From positions 32,142 through 96,141 of the forward strand of contig JAIBBI010000003.1 in the NCBI GenBank assembly GCA_019694755.1: a stretch of 64,000 nucleotides of DNA, read 5' to 3'. The notes under the pieces are model-generated. The model ran no database searches and had not been told where the DNA came from. It worked only from the letters and a program-made list of their open reading frames with translations. Position numbers and translations under genes: made by a program. The DNA is from Gemmataceae bacterium. GTDB lineage: Bacteria; Planctomycetota; Planctomycetia; Gemmatales; Gemmataceae. This document shows positions 8,401 to 16,561 of this stretch, piece after piece (within the stretch, counting starts at the first letter, position 1; every line of letters starts with the position of its first letter).

Positions 8401-9016
8401 CGCGGTGGGCGGCCACGTCCTCCGGGCGAATCATCGCCCGCAGGTCGTCGTCGCCCATCATCTCGATCTTGTTGACTTCGTGCGACGTGCGGAACCCGTC
8501 GAAGAAGTGCAGGAACGGTACCCGCCCGCGCAGCGTCGCGGCATGGGCGACCAGCGCGAGGTCGTGCGCTTCCTGCACCGACGACGAGGCGAGCATGGCC
8601 CACCCGGTCGCCCGGCACGACATCACGTCGCTGTGGTCGCCGAAGATGGAGAGTGCGTGCGTCGCCAGCGTGCGGGCGGCGATGTGGAAGACGGTCGGCG
8701 TGAGTTCGCCGGCGATCTTGTACATGTTGGGGATCATCAACAGCAGGCCCTGCGACGCCGTAAACGTCGTCGACAGCGCGCCGGCCTGCAGCGCGCCGTG
8801 GATGGCCCCGGCCGCGCCGCCCTCGCTCTGCATTTCGATAACATCGGGGATGGTGCCGAAGACGTTGCGCTGCCCGCCGGCCGCCCAACTGTCGGCCGAC
8901 TCGCCCATGGCCGATGAAGGCGTGATGGGGTAAATGGCGATCACTTCGCTGAGGCGATAGGCAATGGAAGCCGCCGCCTCGTTCCCATCCACCGTGACCA
9001 GTTGCCGTAGTGACAC
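5444..9016 (-). CDS. nifJ: Pyruvate:ferredoxin (flavodoxin) oxidoreductase
   Basis: A 1190-residue homodimeric-type PFOR that converts pyruvate and CoA to acetyl-CoA, CO2 and reduced ferredoxin. Seen in order: YPITPSSAMGE near residue 30 (domain I); gamma and CoA domains in the middle; two ferredoxin-like [4Fe-4S] motifs, CIDCALCSLVCP near 692 and CTGCGVCVDVCP near 744; the proximal-cluster motif GACAGCGETPY near 820; and the TPP motif GGDGWAYDIG near 975 followed by YSNTGGQASKATPRG. All cofactor residues I can check are intact and length is normal. The start is GTG, supported by a strong GGAGGG at 9025-9030 eight bases upstream. It leads an operon with the DHOD-like gene. Confidence 0.97.
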   Translation of the reverse strand: MSLRQLVTVDGNEAAASIAYRLSEVIAIYPITPSSAMGESADSWAAGGQRNVFGTIPDVIEMQSEGGAAGAIHGALQAGALSTTFTASQGLLLMIPNMYKIAGELTPTVFHIAARTLATHALSIFGDHSDVMSCRATGWAMLASSSVQEAHDLALVAHAATLRGRVPFLHFFDGFRTSHEVNKIEMMGDDDLRAMIRPEDVAAHRGRALDPDQPRLRGSAQNPDVFFQAREAANPFYLAIPGLVQEAMDALSRLVGRQYRLFDYVGAPDAERVIVMMGSGAGAVEEAVEALTARGEKVGLVKVRLYRPFDAAALLAALPRTARHLAVLDRTKEPGAIGEPLYQDVITALFESGSTPLPRVIGGRYGLSSKEFTPAMAVRVFEELQADSPKKHFTLGIVDDVTHLSLRWDPEFTTEAADVTRAVFYGLGSDGTVGANKNTVKIIGENTPLHAQGYFVYDSKKAGSITVSHVRFSPRPIRSTYLITRANFVACHQFHFLERMDVLELAEPGATFLLNSPYGPAEVWDKLPREVQETIIAKKLRLFVVDALEVARAAGMGSRINTVMQSCFFAISSVLPREQAIEEIKQSIKKTYGKRGESVLRKNYAAVDASLDGLHEVTIPAGVTSSIHRLPAIASDGGNDFVKRVTAVLIAGKGDLLPVSAMPVDGTFPTGSAKVEKRSIAYEIPIWDPKICIDCALCSLVCPHAAIRMKPYVPGALAGAPEGFQSKEWRGKEFTDYRMTIQVAPDDCTGCGVCVDVCPARSKEAVKHKAINMEPKQPHLERERANFDFFLNISDPARTRMKLDTVKTTQMLEPLFEYSGACAGCGETPYLKLMSQLFGDRTIIANATGCSSIYGGNLPTTPWTVNADGRGPAWANSLFEDNAEFGLGMRLAVDQRREYAEALLRGLAGSVGDDLVRGLLESQQYDEDQVAGQRERVALLRKKLAGNDSHEARTLAGLADVLVRRSVWIIGGDGWAYDIGFGGLDHVLTTGRDVNILVLDTGVYSNTGGQASKATPRGAIAKFAALGKSARKKDLGMLAVSYGNVYVAQIALGANPSQTVKVFNDAESYPGPSLILAYSHCIAHGIDMSTSMSHQKDAVNSGFWPLFRYDPREAHGSAHAFHLDSRKPTKPFKEFAQQEGRFAMLSRSNPARADMLFALAQQDIDDRWHYYEQMAGVERDIADGRPGGAA

Positions 9017-9382
9017 GCGAGGAACCCTCCGAAGTCAACTATCCGGACAAAGATGTCCTATTCGGAAGGGGCGGAGGTGGGGAGTGGCTGAAAGTGCGAT
9101 CGATGATCAGCGGCAGACGAGCGGAGGGGTTCATCCCCGCCGGAGTTCCGCCAGCCCATAGCACCACGCCGACTACAAGCCCTCGCCGAAGAGACTTGTT
9201 GACTCAGCCTGGTTCTAAAGTGTCATTGACCAGGGCATCGCCCGCTGGTTGCACACCGGCGGGGGTAAACCACGCCGGTGTTCCCTCGATCGTCGTACGT
9301 AATCAACAAATACGCTGCTTGATTGTTCGTCAGTGCATCTGCCGGTGGTCACAATGCCCGTGTTCGCACTGTGCCGACTCCA
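9017..9382. other. Intergenic region upstream of nifJ with several hairpins
   Basis: No credible gene is seen in these 366 bases. Next to nifJ are its ribosome binding site (9025-9030) and an interrupted inverted repeat GGACA-AAGA-TGTCC at 9046-9059 that could be an operator in the nifJ leader. Further away are an imperfect hairpin at about 9231-9249 (CCAGGGC/GCCCGCTGG) and a clean 8-bp stem CACCGGCG/CGCCGGTG at 9254-9261 and 9273-9280. The latter could end transcripts from either side but has no T-run. Confidence 0.5.
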
Positions 9383-10144
9383 TTACTTTCCCAGATTCGA
9401 CACCACCACACGCAGCGGTGTGTCGGAGACGCGGACCAGTCCTTCGAAGGGTCGGTCGAGTTCCAGTACCAGGAACAGCGCCCCGGCCACAGACACCATG
9501 CAGATGATCAGTACGGTGATGGCCGTGGCGTTGCGGGCCGCCAGCAGACCCAGCCCGGCAAACAGTGTCGCCTGCCAGACGGCCAGCATGATCAGGAGCG
9601 GGGCCGGGATCGTACGCTCGCTGTTCACCACCAGTTTCTGGCGGAGTTGCCCCATCCCGACGGTAATCTCCTGCGCCCGGCCCTTGAGCATGCGCTGCGT
9701 ATCCGTCTTCGGATCGAGCACCGCGACCGCCTCGAAAAACGACTCGCCGAACTGCTTCGATTGCCCGGCAACGAAATCGATCGGGCCGGTCGAGCCGTGC
9801 GGCCAGATCTGATCGAGCACCGACTGCCCAAGGTCGCGGAGTCGGCCGCGGGCCTCGGCCGAGTCCGTGCCGTACCGCTCCAGAATCCGGTCGAGGATCG
9901 CGATCTGAGCCGCAAGGTCTTTCACCGTCCCGCTCTGCGTGTCGTACGTCCCCTTCGTCGCGGCCACCAGCAGGCCGAGCACCAGCGCCGTCAGCGTGCC
10001 GATGATCCCCACCCCGCTCTTGATCACGTCCTTGGAGTCGCCGGTGAGGTGATGGTCCGGCAGGCATCGGGCGATCAGCATCGCCACCAGCGTGCTGGTC
10101 AATACGCCCACAAACAAAATGCACGCAATGGCCAGCGAACTCAT
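9383..10144 (-). CDS. DUF4239-like (bestrophin-like) membrane protein
   Basis: A 253-residue protein with two predicted membrane helices at the N-terminus (SLAIACILFVGVLTSTLVAM and VGIIGTLTALVLGLLVAAT), a central soluble region rich in helix-forming residues, and two helices at the C-terminus (LLIMLAVWQATLFAGLGLL and ITVLIICMVSVAGALFLVLE). The TALVLGLLVAATKGTYD segment after helix 2 and the closing ELDRPFEGLVRVSDTPLR are typical of DUF4239 proteins, called bestrophin-like by Pfam. A channel or transport role is not established. ATG 10144 was chosen because the helix starts right after it; longer upstream reading has unrelated composition. A GC hairpin at 10172-10189 lies in the leader. Confidence 0.75.
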   Translation of the reverse strand: MSSLAIACILFVGVLTSTLVAMLIARCLPDHHLTGDSKDVIKSGVGIIGTLTALVLGLLVAATKGTYDTQSGTVKDLAAQIAILDRILERYGTDSAEARGRLRDLGQSVLDQIWPHGSTGPIDFVAGQSKQFGESFFEAVAVLDPKTDTQRMLKGRAQEITVGMGQLRQKLVVNSERTIPAPLLIMLAVWQATLFAGLGLLAARNATAITVLIICMVSVAGALFLVLELDRPFEGLVRVSDTPLRVVVSNLGK

Positions 10145-10259
10145 GACGCGATCACCTGTCCGGGTTGAGGGGCCGGCCGCGGGGCCGGCGGGTTGACGTG
10201 TATTGTGGTAACGGAGCGGCCAAAATCCAATCGGGTACTGCGGATCGCCAGCCGCGCAC

Positions 10260-10290
10260 GAGAAAGCCGCGGCACGCCGTGCCGCGGCTT
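10260..10290 (-). terminator. Intrinsic terminator after the PI-PLC-like pseudogene
   Basis: A perfect 12-bp stem AAGCCGCGGCAC/GTGCCGCGGCTT with a 3-base loop at 10264-10290, followed on the minus strand by TTTCT. It lies 18 bases past the stop of the broken gene at 10309, so it is probably that gene's terminator, preserved although the coding sequence has decayed. Confidence 0.65.
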
Positions 10291-10308
10291 CGTCGTCTCC
10301 CGGGGGCC

Positions 10309-11297
10309 TCAGTACGACAGGCCGTACTTCTGTTCGGCGATCCGGGTGATTTCCGAAGTTGCGACTTCGTTGAGACCGTAGATGTGCCGGCACTTTTCGT
10401 GTTGCGCGAAGTCGATTATCACAATGTTCGGCATGAACAGCTTCAGCATTCCGCCCGAGGAGAACGAGGCCATGTCGACATTGTTGGGGAGGGCTTCGGT
10501 CATGTAATCGAACAGGCCGCTCTCCCAGATTTCACGCAGGCCGCCGCGGTGGTTGTCGTCCCACATCAGGTCGTTGCGCTCCTTGATGCTTTTGTTCACG
10601 CCGGTGGTCGTCCAGTACATCATGCCGATCGCGTTCGGGTCTGCGGCCGAGCACCCGCATTGCACCACCACCGTGTTCCGCCTGATGCCCTGCTTCTCCG
10701 TCTTGTCCGCGATGCCGGTCGCCGCCTTCTTCAGGACGGAATTCTGGGTACTGGTGTTTTTCTGGATCTTCCCCTCGAAGCCCTTGTTGTTGATCTTGGT
10801 GCCGCCCGCGCCCCAGTATTGCAGGCCTTCAAAATCGCTCGTGTAACCTGCCTACCTCTTGTAGAGGTTCTTCCAGAACTGGATTCCAAGGTTTGCGTAA
10901 CCCTCGGGTAGGTCGTTCCGGCTGTCCGGCGGAAACAGCACGACGACCTTCCCCGGCCAGGTCCGCAAGCGTCTTGGTGCGGGTTGGTCGTCGAGACTTT
11001 CTCGCGTTCGTTGCCCAGGTTGGTCACTTCCTTGGTGCCGCTGGATTTCGGAGAGAGGACGCCCTGAGTCATTCCGTGCCCGTGAAACGCCTTCATTTCC
11101 GCTTGGCCGCCACCGAGCTCCTTGGCGTTGATGCGGATGTTGAAGAACCGCACACCGCGCTTGGCCTGCTGGAGGATGTCGTATTTCTGCGTCTTCTAGT
11201 TGGTATCACCTTCGTTTATGGCTGCGTCGTGCGCACCGGCCATTACGATCTCGTTGAGCTGCTTGTGCGTACCCAGAACGCCGTAAAGTCGTGGCAT
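10309..11297 (-). pseudogene. Decayed PI-PLC X-domain-like phosphodiesterase gene
   Basis: Three minus-strand fragments join into one recognisable protein of about 330 residues. The first part has LNEIVMAGAHDAAI, then ILQQAKRGVRFFNIRI and a later FHGHGM, matching the catalytic layout of bacterial phosphatidylinositol-specific phospholipase C X domains (His in PGTHD-like, GVRFLDIR, second catalytic His). The frame is broken by a TAG at 11196-11198 (codon 34), a single-base frameshift near 10950 (before TWPGKVVVLFPPD), and a TAG at 10852-10854. The last 120 residues, ending ITRIAEQKYGLSY, are open. No start or stop other than these explains the region. The family call rests on a short motif set, so the identity is moderate and the decay is clear. 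Confidence 0.6.
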
Positions 11298-11568
11298 GGA
11301 GTATCCCGCAGGGGGATACGGAAAGCGCAATTTCGCTCAGGCTTTCCAACGGCCGCCGACGCGGTCCGGAATTCAGCGTGCCATGATACCGCCGCCCAAC
11401 TTGTTTCTTTGCGATATGGATCGTCGCGGCCCGCTGGCCGATATCCGGTCGCAGCACACTTGCCCGGGCCGGGATCGTATCCGATGGTTGCATGGCCGGT
11501 TTTGTAGCAGCACTTCAGACGGGTTTACCGCCGCTTCGGAGTCCTCGTTGTCAAGTCGGTGACGCAAA
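11298..11568. other. Intergenic region between pseudogene and HTH gene
   Basis: No gene is supported here. A 7-bp hairpin GTATCCC/GGGATAC at 11301-11319 sits just upstream of the pseudogene start. A direct repeat of GACGCAAAAT at about 11562-11581 spans the start of the HTH gene. No convincing promoter was found. Confidence 0.4.
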
Positions 11569-11979
11569 ATGACGCAAAATGACGCACTGGCGAAAAAGAG
11601 CAGCCTCGCCTTCGACCTGGCCATGGGCATGTCCCAAAAGCAGGCGGCCCTACGGGCAGGTGTGTCCCGCAGTACGGTGGATCGCGCGATGGCCCACCCC
11701 GAATTCCGGCGGATGGTGGCCGAGTATCGCCGGCAGTATGCCGACCGCGCGCTGGGCCGGCTCGCCCGCAACATGTCCCGCGCCGCCGACGAGGCCGCCA
11801 AGCTCCTCGAATCCAAGGACGACCGTGTCCGGCTTCAGGCCGTCCGTCTCCTCTTTCAGATGACAGTGCGGCTCCGCGAGTCGATCGAACTCGAAGACCG
11901 CCTGAGTGAACTCGAAGACACTCCTGCCCATCCTTTTGAGGAATCGCCATGTCCCAGCTCGACCGCATCCGTCGTGTGA
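11569..11979 (+). CDS. Small helix-turn-helix protein of unknown function
   Basis: A 136-residue protein whose N-terminal half contains a helix-turn-helix, MSQKQAALRAGVSRSTVDRA at about residues 21-40, resembling those of recombinases and phage terminase small subunits. The rest is charged, mostly helical, and rich in Arg, Leu and Glu (KLLESKDDRVRLQAVRLLFQ). It overlaps the next gene by 31 bases, so the two are probably a unit. The start region has two nearby in-frame-shifted ATGs inside a direct repeat; ATG 11569 gives the long frame. DNA binding is likely; phage origin is possible, but no other phage gene lies nearby. Confidence 0.6.
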   Translation: MTQNDALAKKSSLAFDLAMGMSQKQAALRAGVSRSTVDRAMAHPEFRRMVAEYRRQYADRALGRLARNMSRAADEAAKLLESKDDRVRLQAVRLLFQMTVRLRESIELEDRLSELEDTPAHPFEESPCPSSTASVV

Positions 11980-12542
11980 TGAGCCGTGCGATCATCGAGT
12001 TGCCCGCTCCGATCGAGCCCGCGCCCGGGAGGCCGAAGGGCGAATGCCCGAGCGATCGCGTCATGGCGCGGTTCCTCCGGCTGTGGAAGAAAGACCGTCG
12101 CGAGGCCGCCCGGCAGTACTGCGCATACCGCGAACACGTCGCCTACCACCTCGCCGTCGGCCAGACCGTCGAGGCGTCCGCCGCGGTGGCAGGTGAGCAA
12201 TACGCGTGGTATCGAGCCACCTTTCATGCGATTCGCGAGGCGGCTCGGCAGGCCTGGCCCCCGCGTTCGATCGCCGAGGGGTTGCTGCTCGATCAATACG
12301 CCCAGTACGAGACGCTGCGCATGCGGGCGATGATGGAGTACACCGTGGCCGATGAGAAGACCGGCCGCGGCACCGGACCGCTGGCTCAGGTGGCCCGGCT
12401 GCAAAAGCTCGCCCACATGGCCCTCGAGTTGTTTCACCGGCTGCGGACGCGCGAACGCCGCCGGCCCGTGCCGTTTGCAATCGTCGAGTCCCGGCAGTCG
12501 AAGCGGCCGGCCCCGCCGGCCGATGCCCTGCCGGCATCCTGA
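11949..12542 (+). CDS. Hypothetical helical protein paired with the HTH gene
   Basis: A 197-residue Arg/Ala-rich protein of no family I recognise. It has a good ribosome binding site, GAGGAA at 11938-11943, five bases before ATG 11949, and an internal ATG overlapping the previous stop (TGATG at 11977-11981), which could allow reinitiation. It contains W- and Y-rich helices ([39 protein letters not shown]) and a basic C-terminus. There is no signal peptide or membrane segment. Its overlap with the HTH gene suggests a shared function, perhaps nucleic-acid related; this is a guess. Confidence 0.5.
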   Translation: MSQLDRIRRVMSRAIIELPAPIEPAPGRPKGECPSDRVMARFLRLWKKDRREAARQYCAYREHVAYHLAVGQTVEASAAVAGEQYAWYRATFHAIREAARQAWPPRSIAEGLLLDQYAQYETLRMRAMMEYTVADEKTGRGTGPLAQVARLQKLAHMALELFHRLRTRERRRPVPFAIVESRQSKRPAPPADALPAS

Positions 12543-12603
12543 CCGCCGGCCGGACGGGCACGTATCATTTCCGCTTGCAGTCTCAAGACGAAGGAAGCGA
12601 CTC

Positions 12604-14112
12604 ATGGCCGAGAAAATCACGCCACGCGGCACCGACTATTCGCAGTGGTACATCGACATCGTCAAGCAGGCCCACCTGGCGGAAAACTCCGACGTACGCG
12701 GCTGCATGGTCATCAAGCCGAACGGCTATGCCCTCTGGGAGAAGATGCAGAAAGCCCTCGACCGCCTGTTCAAGGACACCGGTCACGTCAACGCCTACTT
12801 CCCGCTGTTCATCCCCAAGAGCTTCCTGGCTCGCGAAGAAGAGATGGCCGAGGGGTTTGCCAAGGAGTGCGCCGTCGTCACGCACTACCGGCTCAAAGCC
12901 GAAAAGGGCAAGGGTCTGATCGTCGACCCCGAAGCAAAGCTTGAGGAAGAGCTGATCATCCGGCCCACGTCCGAAACGATTATCTGGAATACCTACAAGA
13001 GCTGGATCCAGAGCTACCGCGATCTGCCGCTGCTCATCAACCAGTGGGCCAACGTCGTGCGCTGGGAGATGCGGACCCGGCTGTTTCTGCGGACCGCCGA
13101 ATTCCTCTGGCAGGAAGGGCACACGGCCCACGCCACCGAAGCCGAGGCCCGCGAAGAGACGCGGACGATGCTCGAGGTCTACCGCCGGTTTGCCGAGGAG
13201 TGGATGGCGATGCCGGTGCTGACCGGCCCGAAGAGCGAGGGGCAGAAGTTCCCCGGTGCGGTCGAGACACTTTGCATCGAGGCCATGATGCAGGACGGCC
13301 GTGCACTCCAGGCCGGCACGAGCCACTTCCTGGGCCAGAATTTTGCCAAGGCGTTCGACGTGACATTTACGAGCAGCGAGGGCAAGCGGGAATTCGCGTG
13401 GGCAACGAGTTGGGGCGTGAGCACCCGGCTCATCGGCGGGCTGATCATGACGCATTCGGACGACAACGGGCTGGTCGTGCCACCGCGACTCGCGCCGACG
13501 CACGTCGTGATCTGCCCGCTGGGCCGAAACGACGACGAGCGTGGCCCGTCGATCGCGGCGGCCGAGCAACTGGCGAAGGAACTGCGGGCGATCCCCCGCG
13601 ACGAGTTCTACGGCTACGAGCCGATCGAAGTGAAAATCGACAAGACGTTCGACAAGCAGCCGGGTTACCGGTTCTCGGAGTACGAGGTGCGCGGGGTACC
13701 GGTGCGGGTGGAGTTGGGTCCAAAGGACTTGGAGAAGCAGGCCTGCGTGGTCGCCCGCCGCGACGTACCGGGCAAGGAAGGCAAGCAGATGGGCGTGCCG
13801 CTGGCCGGCGCGGCAGCACACATCGACAAGCTGTTGCGGGAAATCCAGGCGGGGCTGCTCGCCAAGGCGAAGGCGTTCCGCGACGAGCGCATCCGGCCTG
13901 TGGATACGTACGACGAGTTCAAGAAGCTGATTGAAGAGCCGGGCTTCCTGCTGGCCCATTGGGACGGCACCCGCGAGACCGAAGACGCGATCCAGCAGGA
14001 GACGAAGGCGACGATCCGTTGCATCCCGTTCGACGGCGATGCGACGCCGGGCAAGTGCGTGAAGTCGGGTGCGCCGTCGGCCCGCCGGGTGGTCTTCGCC
14101 CGAGCATATTGA
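12604..14112 (+). CDS. proS: Prolyl-tRNA synthetase, archaeal/eukaryotic type
   Basis: Charges tRNA-Pro with proline. The 502-residue protein has class II motif 1 ([13 protein letters not shown] near 58), motif 2 ([13 protein letters not shown] near 120 and [26 protein letters not shown] near 145-170) and motif 3 ([28 protein letters not shown] near 270-300), then an anticodon domain and a C-terminal domain ending [18 protein letters not shown]. The editing insertion of the long bacterial type is absent, so this is the shorter ProS type found in archaea, eukaryotes and some bacteria. Start ATG 12604 has AGGA at 12592-12595. The gene is likely essential and seems monocistronic. Confidence 0.96.
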   Translation: MAEKITPRGTDYSQWYIDIVKQAHLAENSDVRGCMVIKPNGYALWEKMQKALDRLFKDTGHVNAYFPLFIPKSFLAREEEMAEGFAKECAVVTHYRLKAEKGKGLIVDPEAKLEEELIIRPTSETIIWNTYKSWIQSYRDLPLLINQWANVVRWEMRTRLFLRTAEFLWQEGHTAHATEAEAREETRTMLEVYRRFAEEWMAMPVLTGPKSEGQKFPGAVETLCIEAMMQDGRALQAGTSHFLGQNFAKAFDVTFTSSEGKREFAWATSWGVSTRLIGGLIMTHSDDNGLVVPPRLAPTHVVICPLGRNDDERGPSIAAAEQLAKELRAIPRDEFYGYEPIEVKIDKTFDKQPGYRFSEYEVRGVPVRVELGPKDLEKQACVVARRDVPGKEGKQMGVPLAGAAAHIDKLLREIQAGLLAKAKAFRDERIRPVDTYDEFKKLIEEPGFLLAHWDGTRETEDAIQQETKATIRCIPFDGDATPGKCVKSGAPSARRVVFARAY

Positions 14113-14128
14113 TGGAGTGGCAGTATTA

Positions 14129-14226
14129 ACCACGAAGACACGAAGGCACGAAGAGGACACAGAATAAACTATTGCTGGGAGGTTTGCCTTCTTCGTGTGA
14201 CCTTCGCGTCTTCGTGTCTTCGTGGT
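14129..14226. repeat. Palindromic short-tandem-repeat element downstream of proS
   Basis: The ends ACCACGAAGACACGAAG (from 14129) and its exact 17-base complement (ending 14226) form a hairpin. Both arms are built of about 8-base units of the type ACGAAGNC, and the arms lose pairing towards a central segment around 14160-14185. No open frame is inside. Lying just after proS it may act as a terminator or transcript-stabilising hairpin. Its construction from short tandem units in inverted arms resembles the rnpB P12 element. Confidence 0.8.
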
Positions 14227-14347
14227 GAGTTTCTTCGTCTTCCAAGCTGTTACAGCATCGTTGCGCCGCGATCGGGCGTTTGCGGTTAGAATCCTTGCAG
14301 CGGTGGCGGGGAGTGCCCGCGGCCGAGTCGTCCCGGGAGGATTTCCG

Positions 14348-15505
14348 ATGCGTCGCCGTGCGTTTGTCCTGTCGCTCGCCTGCTGTTGCCTGTTCGCCGG
14401 CTCCGGTCTGGCGGGGCCACCGGCCGCCCCGAAGGTGGGCAAGTCGGTCTCGCATTCCAACCTGACGGTGTTCTTCCTCCACGGCAAGAGCGCGGCACCG
14501 GCCAAGACGGTGATTACGCTCAAGGACGCGATGGAAAAGAAGATCGTCGTCGTCCACGAGACCAGCAATGTCGGACTGCTCTCGGTCGAGAACACGTCGC
14601 CTGACGTCGAAGTGTTCATCATGGCCGGCGACGTGGTGAAGGGCGGCAAGCAGGACCGCGCGATCGCGTTCGATCTGATCCTGCCGTCGAAGTCGGGCGT
14701 GGTGCCGATGCCGTCGTTCTGTGTGGAGCGGGGCCGCTGGTCGCAGCGGGGCAGCGAAGGCGTCGCGAAATTCGAGTGCTCCGATTCTCAGGTGTGCAAT
14801 CGGGCACTAAAAGTCGCCGTGAACGAGACCAGAGCGCAGGGCGAAGTTTGGCGGGAAGTCGAAAACGCCCAGAAGCGGCTCAGCGACAACCTCGGCAAGG
14901 AAGTGAACAACGCCGCATCGAAGTCGAGCTTGCAACTGGCGCTGGAAGATAAGGACCTCAAGGCGAAGATCGCAGAGTACGAAAAGGCCTTCGAAGGGTG
15001 CTGCGGAGACGCGGAAGTCGTCGGAATGGCCGTCGCGATCAACGGTACGATCGTGGGGGCGGACGTGTTCGCCTCGCACGACCTGTTCAAGCAACTCTGG
15101 CCCAAGCTGCTGAAGTCGGCCGCGACCGAGGCGATTTCGGAGTGGAAGAAGGACGCGAAGTTTGAAGCGTGTGCCGCCGCCAAGGTCGAATCGTTCCTGG
15201 CCGAGGCCGAGGCCGCCCCGGTGAAGGAAGTGGCCGTGCAGCAGGAGGGCGGCGCACAGTCGTCCCGCGGCCAATCGATCAATCGGGCACCCGGCCGTGG
15301 CACCGCCCAGCAGTCTGAGGTCGTAGAGACCACAGTCGAAAACCGGTCGCCGACCCGTAATGAGCCGCAAGGCAAAGCCACACAAGCCACGAAGTATCGC
15401 GCCAAGATCCAGCAGCGGACCGGCGCGAAGTCGCTGGTCGTGGAAAGCTGCGACAAGGAAAAGCCGGAAATCACCTGGCACCGCAGCTACATCGCCAAGC
15501 CGTGA
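14348..15505 (+). CDS. Secreted ARPP-1 (DUF6569) domain protein
   Basis: A 385-residue protein with an N-terminal signal peptide (MRRRAFVLSLACCCLFAGSG, cleavage around LAG-PP). The body carries the ARPP-1 pattern: LTVFFLHGK, then LKDAMEKKIVVVHETSNVG, LLSVENTSPDVEVFIMAGD, VVKGGKQDRAIAFDLILP and CVERGRWSQRG. The GGKQDR and ExGRW segments are the family hallmarks. The C-terminal 100 residues are low-complexity (Gln, Ser, Arg). The biochemical function of the domain is not established. ATG 14348 has GGAGG at 14336-14340, seven bases upstream. Its stop is two bases from the end of convergent mfnB. Confidence 0.75.
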   Translation: MRRRAFVLSLACCCLFAGSGLAGPPAAPKVGKSVSHSNLTVFFLHGKSAAPAKTVITLKDAMEKKIVVVHETSNVGLLSVENTSPDVEVFIMAGDVVKGGKQDRAIAFDLILPSKSGVVPMPSFCVERGRWSQRGSEGVAKFECSDSQVCNRALKVAVNETRAQGEVWREVENAQKRLSDNLGKEVNNAASKSSLQLALEDKDLKAKIAEYEKAFEGCCGDAEVVGMAVAINGTIVGADVFASHDLFKQLWPKLLKSAATEAISEWKKDAKFEACAAAKVESFLAEAEAAPVKEVAVQQEGGAQSSRGQSINRAPGRGTAQQSEVVETTVENRSPTRNEPQGKATQATKYRAKIQQRTGAKSLVVESCDKEKPEITWHRSYIAKP

Positions 15506-15506
15506 T

Positions 15507-16163
15507 TCACGTCACGGAATGAACGAGTTCGGCAAGTTCGCGGACGCGGCGGGGGCAAACGACTCCGTCGCGTCCGCCTTCGCAAGCGGCTCCGCGGACG
15601 GCAATGATGTCGGGGCCGAGCGAAAGCACGACTCGGATCGAGTCGAGGTTCAGTGACCCGGCCAAGGCGAGCAGTCGTTGATTCGCCCGGCATGAATTGA
15701 TGAGCGTCGTCAGGTAGGGGACGGAGCACCAATCGAGTAGCCCACCCGTTTGTTTCGAGCAGGTGTCGAGCAGCAGCGCGGCCGGGCGAAGGTCGGCCGC
15801 CGAGTCCAGAATGGCATCGCGGTGCGGCAGATCGACGTAAGCCACGAGCACCGCGGGGCAGGGCAGGCTCGCCCGCCATGCGAGCCACCGGGCCCGCCAA
15901 TCAACCGGGTCGGACAGGCCAACCTTCGCAAAGCTCAGGTCTGCCGACGCAAGAGTCTCAGGCAGGTGTTCACCCAGCTCTCCCATGGCCGCGCTGACCG
16001 GGACATCGGCGCCAATCGCGGCCAGGACCCGGCGAACGACCGACGCATTCGCCGCCCCCAGCGGGCCGTTGCGTGGCTCCTTGATATCGACGATGTCGGC
16101 ACCGGCATCACGGGCAATGATCGCCTCATCGACGGACCGGACGCTGACGAGAAGTCGAGTCAT
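15507..16163 (-). CDS. mfnB: (5-formylfuran-3-yl)methyl phosphate synthase MfnB
   Basis: MfnB condenses two glyceraldehyde-3-phosphate molecules to the furan precursor of methanofuran. The 218-residue TIM-barrel protein begins MTRLLVSVRSVDEAIIARDA and has the active-site stretch DIVDIKEPRNGPLGAAN, whose Lys is the Schiff-base residue in the archaeal family. VSAAMGELG and a second core strand, AYVDLPHRD, follow. It overlaps the ASCH gene by four bases (ATGA), so the two form an operon. mfnE and mfnF lie 24 kb away in this window, which supports a methanofuran-like cofactor in this organism. Confidence 0.85.
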   Translation of the reverse strand: MTRLLVSVRSVDEAIIARDAGADIVDIKEPRNGPLGAANASVVRRVLAAIGADVPVSAAMGELGEHLPETLASADLSFAKVGLSDPVDWRARWLAWRASLPCPAVLVAYVDLPHRDAILDSAADLRPAALLLDTCSKQTGGLLDWCSVPYLTTLINSCRANQRLLALAGSLNLDSIRVVLSLGPDIIAVRGAACEGGRDGVVCPRRVRELAELVHSVT

Positions 16164-16561
16164 GGCACGGCAAAAAACTTGATGTTTCCGATGGCGGGGC
16201 GGAAGTCGATGACCTCGGGCGATGAGAATGTAAAGCCGTACAGGGCGGGGGGCTGAAACCACGAGGGATGGTTGAGGTGCAGGAAGCGGTCGGCGGCGAA
16301 AGCCCGCCGGCTGGAGTAGGTGACGCAGCCCGTCAGGATGGCCTGGCCGATGACGCCGCCCCGCAACTCCGCCAGGGGTTTCAAGTCCTCGGGAAGCCAG
16401 GCCCAGGCCTCCGGGCGGGTGTCATCGACTTTGGCGGCGTGAATCCACAGGGGGCCGAGTCGCTGCGTAGACCATTTGCGGATTTCAACGGTTTTCAGGC
16501 CGGCGACGAGGAGGGCCGCCCAGGGTTGCTTCAAAGACAGGGCAACGGTGGGGCCCGACAC
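16160..16561 (-). CDS. ASCH-domain protein
   Basis: A 133-residue protein of the ASCH fold, related to PUA domains: the N-terminal VALSLKQPWAALLVAGLKTVEIRKW is the typical opening (PWA...G.KTVE.R.W), followed by LWIHAAK and VIGQAILTGC. ASCH proteins bind RNA or modified nucleotides; a few are amidohydrolases. The start is GTG at 16561 with AGGGA about eight bases upstream. The stop overlaps mfnB by four bases. Why an ASCH protein should be coupled with a furan-synthesis enzyme is not obvious. Confidence 0.8.
   Translation of the reverse strand: MSGPTVALSLKQPWAALLVAGLKTVEIRKWSTQRLGPLWIHAAKVDDTRPEAWAWLPEDLKPLAELRGGVIGQAILTGCVTYSSRRAFAADRFLHLNHPSWFQPPALYGFTFSSPEVIDFRPAIGNIKFFAVP

Noticed and set aside
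10309..10671. Last fragment of the PI-PLC-like region as a separate 120-residue gene
   Set aside because: Its sequence continues in frame past the internal stop into the upstream fragment, which shows it is the 3' part of one broken gene.
12583..14649. Open 688-codon frame on the minus strand across proS and the following repeat
   Set aside because: It is antisense to a well-defined prolyl-tRNA synthetase, has no recognisable motif and an Arg/Pro/His-rich composition typical of mirror frames in GC-rich DNA.
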